A DNA stretch of 64,000 nt from Nodularia spumigena CCY9414 (GCF_000340565.2 NZ_CP007203.1:4804613-4868612); one strand, 5' to 3'; numbered from the stretch's first letter, positions 45,583 through 55,745 are shown. Program-made: numbers and translations. Notes: generated from the sequence alone by a model not told the origin.

Positions 45583-47067
45583 CTAACTCACTGGGGAGAA
45601 TAACGGCTTTAATTGGGCAATTCCATATCTATTAACAAATTCTCCAAAGGATTCATCAGGATTTTGGCATTGAATTTTATAAACTTGTAACATCTGCCCT
45701 AACAATACAGGTAGTTCGGCCACTGTGACATATTGATAGAGTTGACGACCAAATTTTTGGTTGCTTTCACCTATGGTTTCGCCACGCCAGCTATCACCAA
45801 CATAAATATGATAAGCTCCCAAAGTTCCATGTTCTGATTCTAGACTGACACCGAGCAAGGTAATATCACTAGGACTATGCTGGGCGCAGGATTTTTCGCA
45901 GCCGCTAAAGTGAATATTAACTGGGTGATTCAGACTAACATGAGTTTCGAGATATTTTGCTAATGCTAAAGCATCACCTTTAGTATCGGTGGCAGATGCT
46001 ACACAACCTTTATTACCAGAACAGGCAACTAATGCTGTATTGATATTACTTGGCGATATATCTAATTTTAGAGTAGCGATTTCACTCTGAACATCGGTAA
46101 GCGATCGCTCGCGAATATCAGTCAGGAGTAAATTTTGCCAAGGAGTTAGCCTCAGAGTCCCGCTACCAAAGTTTTGGGCTAAATCAGCTAAACCCCGAAT
46201 TTGCTGACTCTCTAGCCTACCTAACGGTAAAACCACGCCAATATAAAATAAGCCTGGCTGACGCTGGGGATGAATGCCAATATGTTGATAGTTAGATTTT
46301 GAATTTTTTTCGAGACTGGTTTTGTCAAACTGTGGCTGAGGGGTGAGGCTAAAACCTAGACGTTGTTCAACTTCTTGCAGATAATTTTCACAACCCAAAT
46401 TATTTAACAACTCTCGCAAACGCAGCTTGCGCCGACTGTCGGGGTCAGTATAATTGAGATAAACACCAGCTAAAACTGCCAAAACTGGCAAACATAACTC
46501 TGGTAATAAGACAATTCCCATATCAACGGGTGGTTTTCCCTTGACACCGACGCTCAGACATAGCCGAAAATAAACTTTACCGTCAATTAAGACAGCAGCA
46601 AACATGATATCGTTGAGGCGATCGCACACCGAAACTTTACCACCACCATCAAAACAAACGCTAAATTTTGCTGATAGTCCTGATAGCTGAGGATGTGCGG
46701 CGATATAATTTTCCCAGTCTTGCACAAAGGGACGGGTATCAATTAATTCTTGGTAATCAATACCAGCAGTGGGGCTGGTCATAATATTCCGAATGTGGTC
46801 TACAGCAAAATTGCGAGAACCGATACCGATATTTTGTAAATGCTTGAGAACTGCGCTACTTATTCCCGAACGTAGTTCCCTGATTTGGAGGTTGGCGCGA
46901 TTGGTAATATCAACATAACCACCCCCGTAATTCTCTGCTATATCTGCGATTGCATGACACTGTTGACTATCCAGAATTCCACCTGGTATTCTGATGCGAG
47001 ATAATATCCCATCTTGGGCAGGTGTATCATAAAACAAACCAGGACATAAGGCAAAACCGGACAGCAA
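45583..47067 (-). CDS. cobG: Precorrin-3B synthase CobG
   Basis: The 494-residue protein belongs to the nitrite/sulfite-reductase family with two half-domains. CPGLFYDTPAQDGILSRIR begins the first; ACSGNKGCVASATDTKG and FSGCEKSCAQH give Cys ligands for an Fe-S centre. CobG hydroxylates and lactonises precorrin-3A aerobically. The open frame extends to 47229, but that extension is the cobalamin riboswitch. A TTG start at 47067, with AAGGAG seven bases before it, is chosen. No ATG is available in this frame near the conserved beginning. Confidence 0.88.
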   Translation of the reverse strand: MLSGFALCPGLFYDTPAQDGILSRIRIPGGILDSQQCHAIADIAENYGGGYVDITNRANLQIRELRSGISSAVLKHLQNIGIGSRNFAVDHIRNIMTSPTAGIDYQELIDTRPFVQDWENYIAAHPQLSGLSAKFSVCFDGGGKVSVCDRLNDIMFAAVLIDGKVYFRLCLSVGVKGKPPVDMGIVLLPELCLPVLAVLAGVYLNYTDPDSRRKLRLRELLNNLGCENYLQEVEQRLGFSLTPQPQFDKTSLEKNSKSNYQHIGIHPQRQPGLFYIGVVLPLGRLESQQIRGLADLAQNFGSGTLRLTPWQNLLLTDIRERSLTDVQSEIATLKLDISPSNINTALVACSGNKGCVASATDTKGDALALAKYLETHVSLNHPVNIHFSGCEKSCAQHSPSDITLLGVSLESEHGTLGAYHIYVGDSWRGETIGESNQKFGRQLYQYVTVAELPVLLGQMLQVYKIQCQNPDESFGEFVNRYGIAQLKPLFSPVS

Positions 47068-47136
47068 AACATTAACTCCTTCCCTGTGCGACGCAGGCAG
47101 TAGATAGTAAGTGTGTCTTAGTATACCCATAGACAC

Positions 47137-47275
47137 TGTTAGGGTTGGCATTCTGACTTGGCAAGTAAAAAACTCAATGCTCTGTTTTGGTCTTACCATT
47201 ACAGCTGCGGCACAGTCCCGGAATTTCACCGGAGTTTCCCAACTCTTTGCTTTAGTAATTTAACATGATCAGGTA
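47137..47275 (-). promoter_or_regulatory. Cobalamin riboswitch ahead of cobG
   Basis: On the minus strand the core reads GGGAAACTCCGGTGAAATTC, then CGGGACTGTGCCGCAGCTGT, and after a short variable arm AAGTCAGAATGCCAACC. This is the conserved order of the B12 riboswitch. A GTGTCT/AGACAC stem between it and the cobG ribosome-binding site may be the expression platform. It should reduce cobG (and possibly cobH-cobI) expression when cobalamin is plentiful. The exact 5' end is uncertain. Confidence 0.88.
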
Positions 47276-47414
47276 TTCATCTCGCTGGATGCTGCATATT
47301 TTTAATATTCAGTTAAATATACCACTTGATATATCTGGAGAATTTATTCACAAACCAGAGATTAACCCTGTGACATCTTTTGGGCTAATTCTGCAAAACA
47401 AAATTTAAGTAATT

Positions 47415-47624
47415 TTATTGTACTAAATCTACTAAAGTGTCACCCTGGAACCGGACTACACAGGAAACTAAGCATCCCCGATAATGCTCAGATGTAAATA
47501 CTGATAGTGTGATGTTGCTAGAACCTGGTTCTAATATGCGTTTCACCTTGCAAACTTGCATTTTATTCTTGCAGTAGGCAATAATGCGATCGCCTGCTTT
47601 GACATCCAACGCTTTAATTTTCAA
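47415..47624 (-). CDS. Small conserved-looking protein of unknown function
   Basis: This 69-residue protein begins MKIKALDVKAGDRIIAYCKN and alternates hydrophobic and polar residues as a small beta barrel would (TLSVFTSEHYRGCLVSCVVR). It contains three cysteines. No known family is assigned. It lies between divergent cobG and cobL. Confidence 0.6.
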   Translation of the reverse strand: MKIKALDVKAGDRIIAYCKNKMQVCKVKRILEPGSSNITLSVFTSEHYRGCLVSCVVRFQGDTLVDLVQ

Positions 47625-47844
47625 TTAATACCAACCTAATTGTGAAATTTCATTAACCCAAGTAAATATATATTTCTATATTTTACCTGTTCAACAGTTG
47701 TAATGCTTACTCATTATAACACACGAGTAAAAGTTATAAACATCAAACTGGGAAGTGTTGAGTTAAAACCTAATTAATAGATTAGAATAACTGCTCTTAA
47801 TCGCAGTCAAAGCCGCAACATCTAGTTAAATTATTACAGCTTCT

Positions 47845-49056
47845 ATGACACGGAAATGGCTATCGATTGTGGGTATTGGTGAAGATGGGTTAGAAGGTTT
47901 AAGTGCGATCGCTCATTCTCTGATTGATCAAGCTGAAGTGATTTTTGGAGGCGATCGCCATTTAGCCATGTTACCACCAGATGACCCACGTCAGAAAATA
48001 GCCTGGACATCACCCATTAGCACCTCCATAGCCGACATTATCCGTCGTCGCGGTGAATCAGTCTGTGTATTAGCCAGTGGCGACCCTTTATGTTACGGTA
48101 TCGGTGTCACCCTGACCCGACAAATTCCCCTAGAGGAAATTACGATTATTCCTGCGCCTTCCACCTTTAGCCTCGCCTGTGCCAAACTAGGATGGTCTTT
48201 CACGGAACTAGAAACCTTGAGTTTGTGCGGTCGTCCAGCTTCCTTACTCCAAAGTTACATCTATCCCAATGCTAAACTGTTGATTTTGAGTGAAGGAAAA
48301 GACACCCCCGCAATTGTTGCCGAAATCTTGACAAAACGCGGTTATGGTGGTAGTAAAATTACAGTTTTAGAACATCTGGGTGGTATTCATGAAAGAATTG
48401 TCGAAGGTATAGCCGCAGATTGGCATGAAACAGAAATTGCACCGTTGAATGCGATCGCGGTTAATTGTATTGCTGATGCTGGAATTATACCTTTACCCAG
48501 ATTACCAGGATTGCCAGATCACGCCTATCACCATGATGGACAATTAACCAAGAGTGAAGTCAGGGCGGTGACTTTAGCAAAATTAGCTCCCACTCCCGGA
48601 CAACTACTATGGGATGTCGGTGCGGGTTGTGGTTCAATTTCGATTGAATGGATGCGGACTGATTCTCGATGTCAGGCGATCGCTATTGAACAGAATTCTT
48701 CTAGACTGGGTTATATCACCGATAACGCCGCAGCTTTAGGAACTCCTTACCTGAAAGTTATTAGCGGTAAAGCACCATTAATTTTGCAAGATTTACCTAC
48801 TCCTGATGCTATATTTATCGGCGGTGGAGTCACAGCACCAGGGCTTTTTGATATCTGTTGGAATGCACTACGTCCGGGTGGGCGGTTGGTAGCTAATGTT
48901 GTGACTGTAGAGGGTGAGCAAATTTTATTTAAATGGTATGAGCAGGTTGGTGGTAGTTTAACTCGGATTGCTGTTCAAAGAGCGGAACCTATTGGTAAGT
49001 TTTTAGGTTGGCGGGCTATGTCGCCTGTTACTCAATGGAGAGGGATTAAGGATTGA
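47845..49056 (+). CDS. cobL: Fused precorrin-6Y C5,15-methyltransferase and C12-decarboxylase (CbiE-CbiT)
   Basis: The 403-residue protein combines a CbiE methylase (residues 1-200: WLSIVGIGEDGLEGL, VCVLASGDPLCYGIG, PSTFSLACAKLGW) with a CbiT domain (about 220-403: TKSEVRAVTLAKLAP, LWDVGAGCGSISIEW, IFIGGGV). It methylates C5 and C15 and decarboxylates the acetate side chain at ring C. It is transcribed away from cobG; no riboswitch was seen here. Confidence 0.94.
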   Translation: MTRKWLSIVGIGEDGLEGLSAIAHSLIDQAEVIFGGDRHLAMLPPDDPRQKIAWTSPISTSIADIIRRRGESVCVLASGDPLCYGIGVTLTRQIPLEEITIIPAPSTFSLACAKLGWSFTELETLSLCGRPASLLQSYIYPNAKLLILSEGKDTPAIVAEILTKRGYGGSKITVLEHLGGIHERIVEGIAADWHETEIAPLNAIAVNCIADAGIIPLPRLPGLPDHAYHHDGQLTKSEVRAVTLAKLAPTPGQLLWDVGAGCGSISIEWMRTDSRCQAIAIEQNSSRLGYITDNAAALGTPYLKVISGKAPLILQDLPTPDAIFIGGGVTAPGLFDICWNALRPGGRLVANVVTVEGEQILFKWYEQVGGSLTRIAVQRAEPIGKFLGWRAMSPVTQWRGIKD

Positions 49057-49101
49057 AACGCAAAGGGGCGCGGAGGTAAGCGCAAAGGTACGCAGAGGTT
49101 T

Positions 49102-49665
49102 TTAAATTTCTGTGTCTTCGTAAAGTTCTTTTATGGTTGTCTCGAAGTCTATGCTATTTAATCGAAATGAGGTTTTTTCTGTTGTGTAAGATTGCAAAAC
49201 CCACAGTCCTTGATGATTCCGGCGAAAACATTCGAATCGCTGGCGTTTTGTGTTAATTAAGACGTATTCTTCTAGGGTTTCTACTAGTTGATAGTCAGCG
49301 AATTTATCCCCCCGGTCAAAGGCTTCGGTGGAGTCAGATAAAACTTCTACAATTAAATTAGGAAATCTTTTATAAGCTGGCGTTTCTTGATCTCTTTTGT
49401 CGCAAGTTACTATCACGTCGGGATAGTAGAACCGATTCAGTGATTCAATTCTGGCTTTCATGTCGGCGATGTAAACGCGACAACCTGAACCACGTACATG
49501 ATTACGTAGAAGAGTAGCAAGGTTGAGCGCAATAGTAACATGGGAATCTAGCGCCCCAGCCATTGCGTAGATATAGCCATCAATATACTCATGTTTAATA
49601 TCACTCCGTTCTTCCATCTCTAAGTATTCTTCGGGAGTGACGTAGATTTCCGGGTTAGCAACCAT
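49102..49665 (-). CDS. Uma2-family (DUF820) putative nuclease
   Basis: The 187-residue protein has the family start YVTPEEYLEMEERSDIKHEY, a PD-(D/E)xK-like core with FYYPDVIVTCDKRD and LIVEVLSDSTEAFDRGDKFADY, and YVLINTKRQRFECFRR near the end. These proteins are very numerous in cyanobacteria, and their role is unproven despite the nuclease fold. It is convergent with cobL, with a short CGCAGAGG-type repeat in between. Confidence 0.9.
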   Translation of the reverse strand: MVANPEIYVTPEEYLEMEERSDIKHEYIDGYIYAMAGALDSHVTIALNLATLLRNHVRGSGCRVYIADMKARIESLNRFYYPDVIVTCDKRDQETPAYKRFPNLIVEVLSDSTEAFDRGDKFADYQLVETLEEYVLINTKRQRFECFRRNHQGLWVLQSYTTEKTSFRLNSIDFETTIKELYEDTEI

Positions 49666-50018
49666 ATTTAAGACCTCAAGGTATAGACATTATTGCTGGG
49701 GTTTCATCCCCAAGCCAGAAGTAAAAAGTTTTCCTACTATCTAACATAGAGATATAAAAACCGGAAATGTACCTCAAAGATCACAGTTGCTGTTCGCCTA
49801 GCATCTCAGAAAGACGAGTGGGTAAAAACATAGAAGACCTATATAAAAACCTTTTAAACCCTCTTCCCTTGGCGTTCTTCTCCCAAGGGGAGACGCTACG
49901 CGAATGCGTCTAAAGCCCTGGGGGCATAAGCTGCGCGAAGGCGGTTCGTTTTTCTATTCTTCCATAAGCCAAAATACCATAAATAAAGTCTTAACCTACT
50001 ATCATTGCGATATTTGTC
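49666..50018. other. susA upstream region with palindromic repeats
   Basis: No gene is seen. A cluster of palindromic repeats at 49866-49951 includes CTTGGCGTTCTTCTCCCAAG and GGAGACGCTACGCGAATGCG. The 46-bp block at 49906-49951 recurs at 60757-60802 with one mismatch. The 60 bp before the susA ATG presumably contain its promoter. Confidence 0.6.
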
Positions 50019-52448
50019 ATGCATGAATTATTTGAAACTGTATTAAACAAAGACGAAAAAATCACTCTGCGTCAGTTTATCTCGGAATTAAGCGACACTG
50101 ATAAACGTTACTTTTTGAGAAACGAGATATTACATAATTTTGCTGAATTCTGTCACCAATACCAAAAGCCTACTTACTTTTATTATTCTTCTTCTATCGG
50201 TAGACTAATTCATAATACCCATGAAATGATTTTAGATGAACAAGGGACTTGGTTTGTAGTTCGACCCAGGATTGGGAGTCAACAAATGTGGCGACTACAA
50301 GCTGATTTTTCGGGATTTGAGCCGATGACACCCCAAGCGTGGTTAGATGTAAGCGATCGCCTCGTTAATCGCTACCAACCGCACATCCTCGAAATTGATT
50401 TCCAACCCTTTGCGGAAGAATCGACCAGAATCACTGACCCCAGAAACATTGGTCAAGGTCTAGCCTTTCTCAATCGTTACTTATGCGATCAACTGTCTAA
50501 TGACACCCATTATTGGCTAGAGGTGATATTTCAAGCATTATATCAATTGACTTATGATCAAAAACCTCTGCTAATTAGCGATCGCATTCCCTCCGGTATT
50601 CACCTAGTTAAACAAATAAAGCAAGCCCTAAAATTTCTCAATCAGCAACCCCCGGAAGAACCCTACGCCAATTTTCGCCCTCACCTCCAGGAACTCGGTT
50701 TTGAACCAGGGTGGGGTAATACATCTGGGCGTATATCCGAAACCCTAGAACTTTTAGAACAACTCATTGATAACCCCCAACCCGCCATTTTAGAAGCCTT
50801 CGTCGCCCGTGTTCCCGCAATTTTCCGCGTCGTTCTCGTCTCCATTCACGGTTGGGTTGGTCAACAAGATGTTTTAGGTAGAGATGAAACACTAGGTCAA
50901 GTGATTTATGTTCTAGAACAAGCCCGCAGCTTAGAAAATAAACTCCAAGCAGAAATCAAACTTGCTGGTCTTGACTTAATAGGTATTCAACCCCATGTAA
51001 TTATTCTCACTAGACTTATTCCTAACTGCGAAGGTACAGAATGTAATTTGCGGTTAGAAAAAATCCATGATACAGAAAATGCTTGGATATTACGCATTCC
51101 CTTTGGTGAATTTAATTCTGATATTACCAATAATTGGATTTCTAAATATGAAATTTGGCCTTATTTAGAAACATTTGCTCAAGATGCCGAAAAAGAACTT
51201 TTAACTCAATTTCAAGGTCGTCCAAATCTGATTGTGGGTAACTACAGCGATGGTAATTTAGTCGCCTCCCTGATTTCCCGCAGTCTGAAAGTTACCCAAT
51301 GCAATATAGCCCATTCTTTAGAAAAACCTAAACACTTATTTAGTAACTTGTATTGGCAAGATTTAGAAGATAATTATCACTTCTCGGCACAATTTACCGC
51401 CGATTTAATTAGCATGAATGCTGCTGACTTTATTATCACCTCATCTTATCAAGAAATAGTCGGCACACCAGACACAATCGGTCAATACGAATCTTACAAA
51501 TGTTTTACCATGCCTGAGCTATATCATGTAATTAATGGGATTGATTTATTCAGTCCTAAATTTAACATGGTTCCGCCGGGAGTTAGTGAAAATATCTTTT
51601 TCCCTTTTAGTCAAAAAGACAGGCGAAATCCCAAACTTACCTCCCAAGTACATGATTTACTTTTTGAGCGTGAACATCCCCAAATAATTGGGAAATTAGA
51701 TAACCCTAATAAGCGCCCAATCCTCACTGTCGCGCCCATTACCTCAGTTAAAAATCTCACAGGCTTGGCAGAATGTTTTGCTAAAAATCGGGGCTTACAA
51801 GAGCATTGTAACCTAATTTTTATCACTACTAAACTTTATGTAAATCAAGCCACAAACCCCAAAGAAGCTGAGGAAATCCAAAGACTCCACGACATAATTA
51901 ATCAGTATGAACTCCACGGGAATATACGCTGTATAGGGATGCGTCTTCCTAGCCCTGACCTTGGAGAAGCCTACCGAGTAATTGCCGATGCTCAAGGCAT
52001 TTATGTCCACTTTGCCCGATTTGAATCCTTTGGTCGCAGCATTTTAGAAGCGATGGTTTCCGGCTTACCAACTTTCGTCACTAAATTTGGTGGTGCTGTA
52101 GAAATTATTCAAGATCAAGAAGAGACTTTTCATATTAATCCTACAGACTTTAAAGCAACAGCCCATCAAATTTTGAATTTCATTGATCAATGTGAGACTC
52201 AACCTGAACGTTGGACAGAAGTTTCCCAGATGATGAGCCAGCGCGTTATTAATAAATACAATTGGCATTTACACACGAGTCAAATACTATTACTAGCTAA
52301 AATATTTAGCTTCTGGAACTTTGCCCTTCCGGAAAATAATGCAGCCAAACATCGTTATTTAGAAACATTATTTTACCTAATTTTTAAACCCAGAGCCGAA
52401 AAAATTTTAGAAAAACATCAGCAATATTCTGTTATCATGAACCATTAA
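50019..52448 (+). CDS. susA: Sucrose synthase
   Basis: The 809-residue glycosyltransferase has the plant-type length. It has an N-terminal regulatory region (residues 1-270) and a GT-B catalytic part with HALEKPKHLFSNLYW-like and ADFIITSSYQEIVG segments. The nucleotide-sugar motif RFESFGRSILEAMVSGLPTF is near residue 675. It reversibly splits sucrose with UDP or ADP to NDP-glucose and fructose. In heterocyst-forming cyanobacteria SusA directs sucrose to nucleotide sugars and glycogen. The next gene starts 42 bp later in the same direction. Confidence 0.94.
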   Translation: MHELFETVLNKDEKITLRQFISELSDTDKRYFLRNEILHNFAEFCHQYQKPTYFYYSSSIGRLIHNTHEMILDEQGTWFVVRPRIGSQQMWRLQADFSGFEPMTPQAWLDVSDRLVNRYQPHILEIDFQPFAEESTRITDPRNIGQGLAFLNRYLCDQLSNDTHYWLEVIFQALYQLTYDQKPLLISDRIPSGIHLVKQIKQALKFLNQQPPEEPYANFRPHLQELGFEPGWGNTSGRISETLELLEQLIDNPQPAILEAFVARVPAIFRVVLVSIHGWVGQQDVLGRDETLGQVIYVLEQARSLENKLQAEIKLAGLDLIGIQPHVIILTRLIPNCEGTECNLRLEKIHDTENAWILRIPFGEFNSDITNNWISKYEIWPYLETFAQDAEKELLTQFQGRPNLIVGNYSDGNLVASLISRSLKVTQCNIAHSLEKPKHLFSNLYWQDLEDNYHFSAQFTADLISMNAADFIITSSYQEIVGTPDTIGQYESYKCFTMPELYHVINGIDLFSPKFNMVPPGVSENIFFPFSQKDRRNPKLTSQVHDLLFEREHPQIIGKLDNPNKRPILTVAPITSVKNLTGLAECFAKNRGLQEHCNLIFITTKLYVNQATNPKEAEEIQRLHDIINQYELHGNIRCIGMRLPSPDLGEAYRVIADAQGIYVHFARFESFGRSILEAMVSGLPTFVTKFGGAVEIIQDQEETFHINPTDFKATAHQILNFIDQCETQPERWTEVSQMMSQRVINKYNWHLHTSQILLLAKIFSFWNFALPENNAAKHRYLETLFYLIFKPRAEKILEKHQQYSVIMNH

Positions 52449-52490
52449 AACTTTTGATGGCTAATTTTGAATTTAGCTAAGGGATGCACG

Positions 52491-55442
52491 ATGAATAAAA
52501 AAAGTCCTAATAACCGTTTTATCTATACAGATTGGATATTAATTGAAACTCAATTTGACCCTGACGAGTTGCATTCAAGAGAAACTGTCTTTACAATCGG
52601 CAACGGATACTTGGGAACACGGGGCAGTTTTGAGGAAGGTTATATTCGTGCATTACCAGCTACTTTTATCCACGGTGTCTATGATGATGTTCCTGTAGTT
52701 TATACAGAACTTGCCAATTGTCCCGACTGGCTGCCATTAGTAATCAGTATAAATGGCGAATCTCCTACGGAGACGCTACGCGAACGCTTCCGTTTGGATC
52801 AGGGTGAAATATTAAGATATGATCGACAACTTGATTTACGTCAAGGCATTTTCAGCCGTTCCTTACGTTGGCGCAGTCCCAGTGGGAAAACCATAGATAT
52901 TCACTTTGAACGCTTTGCCAGTTTAGCTGACCAGCACGTATTAGGGCAACGCTGCCAAGTAACGCCTGTAGATTTTGATGGGATGATTGAAATTCAGGCT
53001 AGTATTAACGGCTACCCAGAGAATCAGGGTTTTAATCACTGGGAAGCAATCGACCAGGGTAAAACCGCAGCAGGAATTTGGTTACACAGCCGAACTCGCG
53101 GTTCCCGGATTGAGATTGGTATGGCAGCGAGGATGGCAATATCGGGAACTGAAGCAGCTTTAGAAGTGCATACTGCTCCTGGCTACCCTACTATAACTGC
53201 AACTTTTCTGGCGACATCACAGCAGACGGTGACAGTAGAGAAGACTGTGACAGTTTTTACCTCACGGGAGGTTTCCCAACCAGTCTCAGCAGCGCAAGAA
53301 AAACTCGCGCAATTACCAGACTATATCACTTTGCTGCAAGCCAACGCCCAAGCATGGAATCAGGTTTGGCACTATAGCGATATCCTCATTGAGGGAGATA
53401 GTAAAGCGGCTTTTGCTGTGCGTTACAATCTTTTTCAACTGCTAATTGCTGCCCCGAAAGATGATGAAAAAGTCAGCATTCCCGCTAAAACTTTGTCGGG
53501 TTTTGGCTATCGTGGTCATATTTTTTGGGATACAGAAATTTTCATTCTGCCATTCTTTACTTTCACCCAACCAGTTTTAGCCCGGAATTTATTAAGTTAT
53601 CGTTACCACACTTTAAATGGTGCGCGACGCAAGGCATCCCATTATGGTTATAAAGGGGCGATGTATGCTTGGGAAAGTGCGGTTACAGGGGATGAAGTTA
53701 CACCACGTTGGTCACTTCCTAGCGATTTTTACGGTGAAGATATCCGCATTTGGTGTCGTGACCATGAAATTCACATTAGTTCAGATATTTCTTATACTGT
53801 GTGGTATTACTGGCAAGCAACAGGCGATGATGAATGGATGCAAAAGTGTGGTGCTGAAATTATTTTAGATACAGCTATTTTTTGGAATAGTAGAGTTGAG
53901 TTTAATTCTGAACAAGACCGCTATGAAATTCGGGGGGTAATTGGAGCAGATGAATATCACGAGTTTGTTCACAATAATACCTTTACTAATCGGATAGTAC
54001 AATGGCATTTAGAAAAAGCTTTGATAGTCGATGATTGGCTGCATCAAAATTTCCCAGAACAAGCTCAGGAATTAGAGCAGAAATTACAACTCACGGCTGA
54101 GATTAAAACTCAGTGGTCAGATATTATCGCTAAAATTTGGATTCCTTACGACGCTGAAACGGGATTAATTGAGCAGTTTGAGGGGTTTTTCCAGTTGGAA
54201 GATGTTAACTTGAACGACTATGAACCACGCACTCAATCGATGCAAGGCATTTTGGGTATTGAAAAAACCAATAAGTTGCAGGTACTCAAACAGCCAGATG
54301 TATTGATGCTGTTGTATTTGATGCGGGAATTAGGGGATTTTCCCTACAATCAAAAATCATTACAAGCAAATTGGGATTACTACGCACCCCGCACTGATAT
54401 TACTTATGGTTCATCACTTGGCCCTGCTATCCATGCGATTTTAGCCTCAGATTTAGGCAAGTCGGCTGAGGCTTACGAACGGTTTATGCAAGCAGCAATG
54501 GTGGATCTCGAAGATGTCCGAGGTAACGCTGCCGATGGGATTCACGGGGCGAATGCGGGGGGAATTTGGCAAGCTGTGGTGTTTGGTTTTGGTGGGATTA
54601 AACTCAGGGACAGTCGCCCTCTGGCCAACCCTCATTTACCCCAAGGTTGGACACGTCTGAAGTTTAAACTGCAATGGCGCGGTAAATGGCACGAGTTTGA
54701 TTTACGTCCCCAAATTACCCAGGAGGAAAGTAACAAAGGATTTATTTTATTTGCTCCTTCATCTGACCACACTTCTAAGATTCAAGGGGTGATATTTGAT
54801 TTAGATGGGGTGTTAACTGATACAGCAGAATATCACTATCAAGCTTGGCAGAAATTAGCAGATGAGGAGGGTATAGAATTTAATCGGCAGGATAATGAAG
54901 CGTTGCGAGGGATATCCCGTGGGGCTTCTCTGATGCTGATGATTAAGAATCGGAAATTTTCAGAGTCACAGATTCAGGAAATGTTGGAGCGTAAAAATCG
55001 CTACTATGTGGATCTGATTGTAAATATTACACCAAAAGATGTGTTACCTGGTGCGATCGCCTTGTTGGATGAATTGCGACAACAGGGTATAAAAATCGCC
55101 ATTGGTTCAGCCAGTAAAAATGCCCAGGTGGTTGTAGAACGTTTGGGAATTGCTAATCATGTAGATGCGATCGCAGATGGTTATAGTGTACAACAACCGA
55201 AGCCAGCCCCCGACCTGTTTCTCCATGCAGCCCAGCAATTAGCAGTTCCACCAGAGCAATGTCTGGTTTTTGAAGATGCGGCGGCGGGTGTAGAAGCTGC
55301 TTTAGCGGCGGGGATGTGGGCTGTAGGTCTGGGTCCCTCAGAACGCGTCGGTATGGCTCATGTTGTTTTGCCTAGTTTAGCAGGTGTGAAGTGGGCGGAG
55401 TTGCAAGACAAATTGAGGGAAGCTGTGGCACAGAAGAATTAA
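52491..55442 (+). CDS. GH65 disaccharide phosphorylase fused to beta-phosphoglucomutase
   Basis: The 983-residue protein joins a GH65 phosphorylase (about 1-755) to an HAD-type beta-phosphoglucomutase (about 765-983). In the first, GVIGADEYHEFVHNN carries the general-acid Glu; in the second, VIFDLDGVLTDTAEYHYQAW carries the nucleophile Asp. Phosphorolysis of a glucose disaccharide would give beta-glucose-1-phosphate, which the second domain converts to glucose-6-phosphate. Substrate may be kojibiose, maltose or trehalose; sequence alone does not decide. The ATG at 52491 is preferred to a TTG at 52467. A palindromic repeat (52762-52791) adds SPTETLRERF in frame. Confidence 0.92.
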   Translation: MNKKSPNNRFIYTDWILIETQFDPDELHSRETVFTIGNGYLGTRGSFEEGYIRALPATFIHGVYDDVPVVYTELANCPDWLPLVISINGESPTETLRERFRLDQGEILRYDRQLDLRQGIFSRSLRWRSPSGKTIDIHFERFASLADQHVLGQRCQVTPVDFDGMIEIQASINGYPENQGFNHWEAIDQGKTAAGIWLHSRTRGSRIEIGMAARMAISGTEAALEVHTAPGYPTITATFLATSQQTVTVEKTVTVFTSREVSQPVSAAQEKLAQLPDYITLLQANAQAWNQVWHYSDILIEGDSKAAFAVRYNLFQLLIAAPKDDEKVSIPAKTLSGFGYRGHIFWDTEIFILPFFTFTQPVLARNLLSYRYHTLNGARRKASHYGYKGAMYAWESAVTGDEVTPRWSLPSDFYGEDIRIWCRDHEIHISSDISYTVWYYWQATGDDEWMQKCGAEIILDTAIFWNSRVEFNSEQDRYEIRGVIGADEYHEFVHNNTFTNRIVQWHLEKALIVDDWLHQNFPEQAQELEQKLQLTAEIKTQWSDIIAKIWIPYDAETGLIEQFEGFFQLEDVNLNDYEPRTQSMQGILGIEKTNKLQVLKQPDVLMLLYLMRELGDFPYNQKSLQANWDYYAPRTDITYGSSLGPAIHAILASDLGKSAEAYERFMQAAMVDLEDVRGNAADGIHGANAGGIWQAVVFGFGGIKLRDSRPLANPHLPQGWTRLKFKLQWRGKWHEFDLRPQITQEESNKGFILFAPSSDHTSKIQGVIFDLDGVLTDTAEYHYQAWQKLADEEGIEFNRQDNEALRGISRGASLMLMIKNRKFSESQIQEMLERKNRYYVDLIVNITPKDVLPGAIALLDELRQQGIKIAIGSASKNAQVVVERLGIANHVDAIADGYSVQQPKPAPDLFLHAAQQLAVPPEQCLVFEDAAAGVEAALAAGMWAVGLGPSERVGMAHVVLPSLAGVKWAELQDKLREAVAQKN

Positions 55443-55526
55443 CGAACACAGATGTAGACGCGTTAACGGCTTGCCGTAGGCTACACAGATGAACACAGAT
55501 AAATACAGATTAAGGGAGACGATTTT

Positions 55527-55703
55527 ATGTCTAAATCAGGAAAAAAACAGGAAATACTGCAATCAATGAGAAATATTCCTCAGCAAGTAATCAATTATAT
55601 CTCAGAAGCAGTCAGCAGAATTTTCAGCCCCAGAGATGACAACTATCCAGCCACAGGAGTTCAACCCTTTGAAGGCGATCCCCCTGACAAAAAAAACGAC
55701 TAA
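55527..55703 (+). CDS. Small hydrophilic protein of unknown function
   Basis: This 58-residue frame, MSKSGKKQEILQSMRNIPQQ to an acidic FEGDPPDKKND tail, has a GGGAGA ribosome-binding sequence eight bases before its ATG. It contains an amphipathic helix (QQVINYISEAVSRIF) and a Pro-rich tail. No family is assigned. It follows the phosphorylase fusion by 84 bp, across an ACACAGAT-type repeat. Confidence 0.6.
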   Translation: MSKSGKKQEILQSMRNIPQQVINYISEAVSRIFSPRDDNYPATGVQPFEGDPPDKKND

Positions 55704-55745
55704 AACCTCCGCGTACCTTTGCGCTAACTTAGCGTACCTCTGCGT

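Noticed and set aside
47068-47229. N-terminal 54-codon extension of CobG
   Set aside because: These bases form the cobalamin riboswitch and its platform; the family start is after them.
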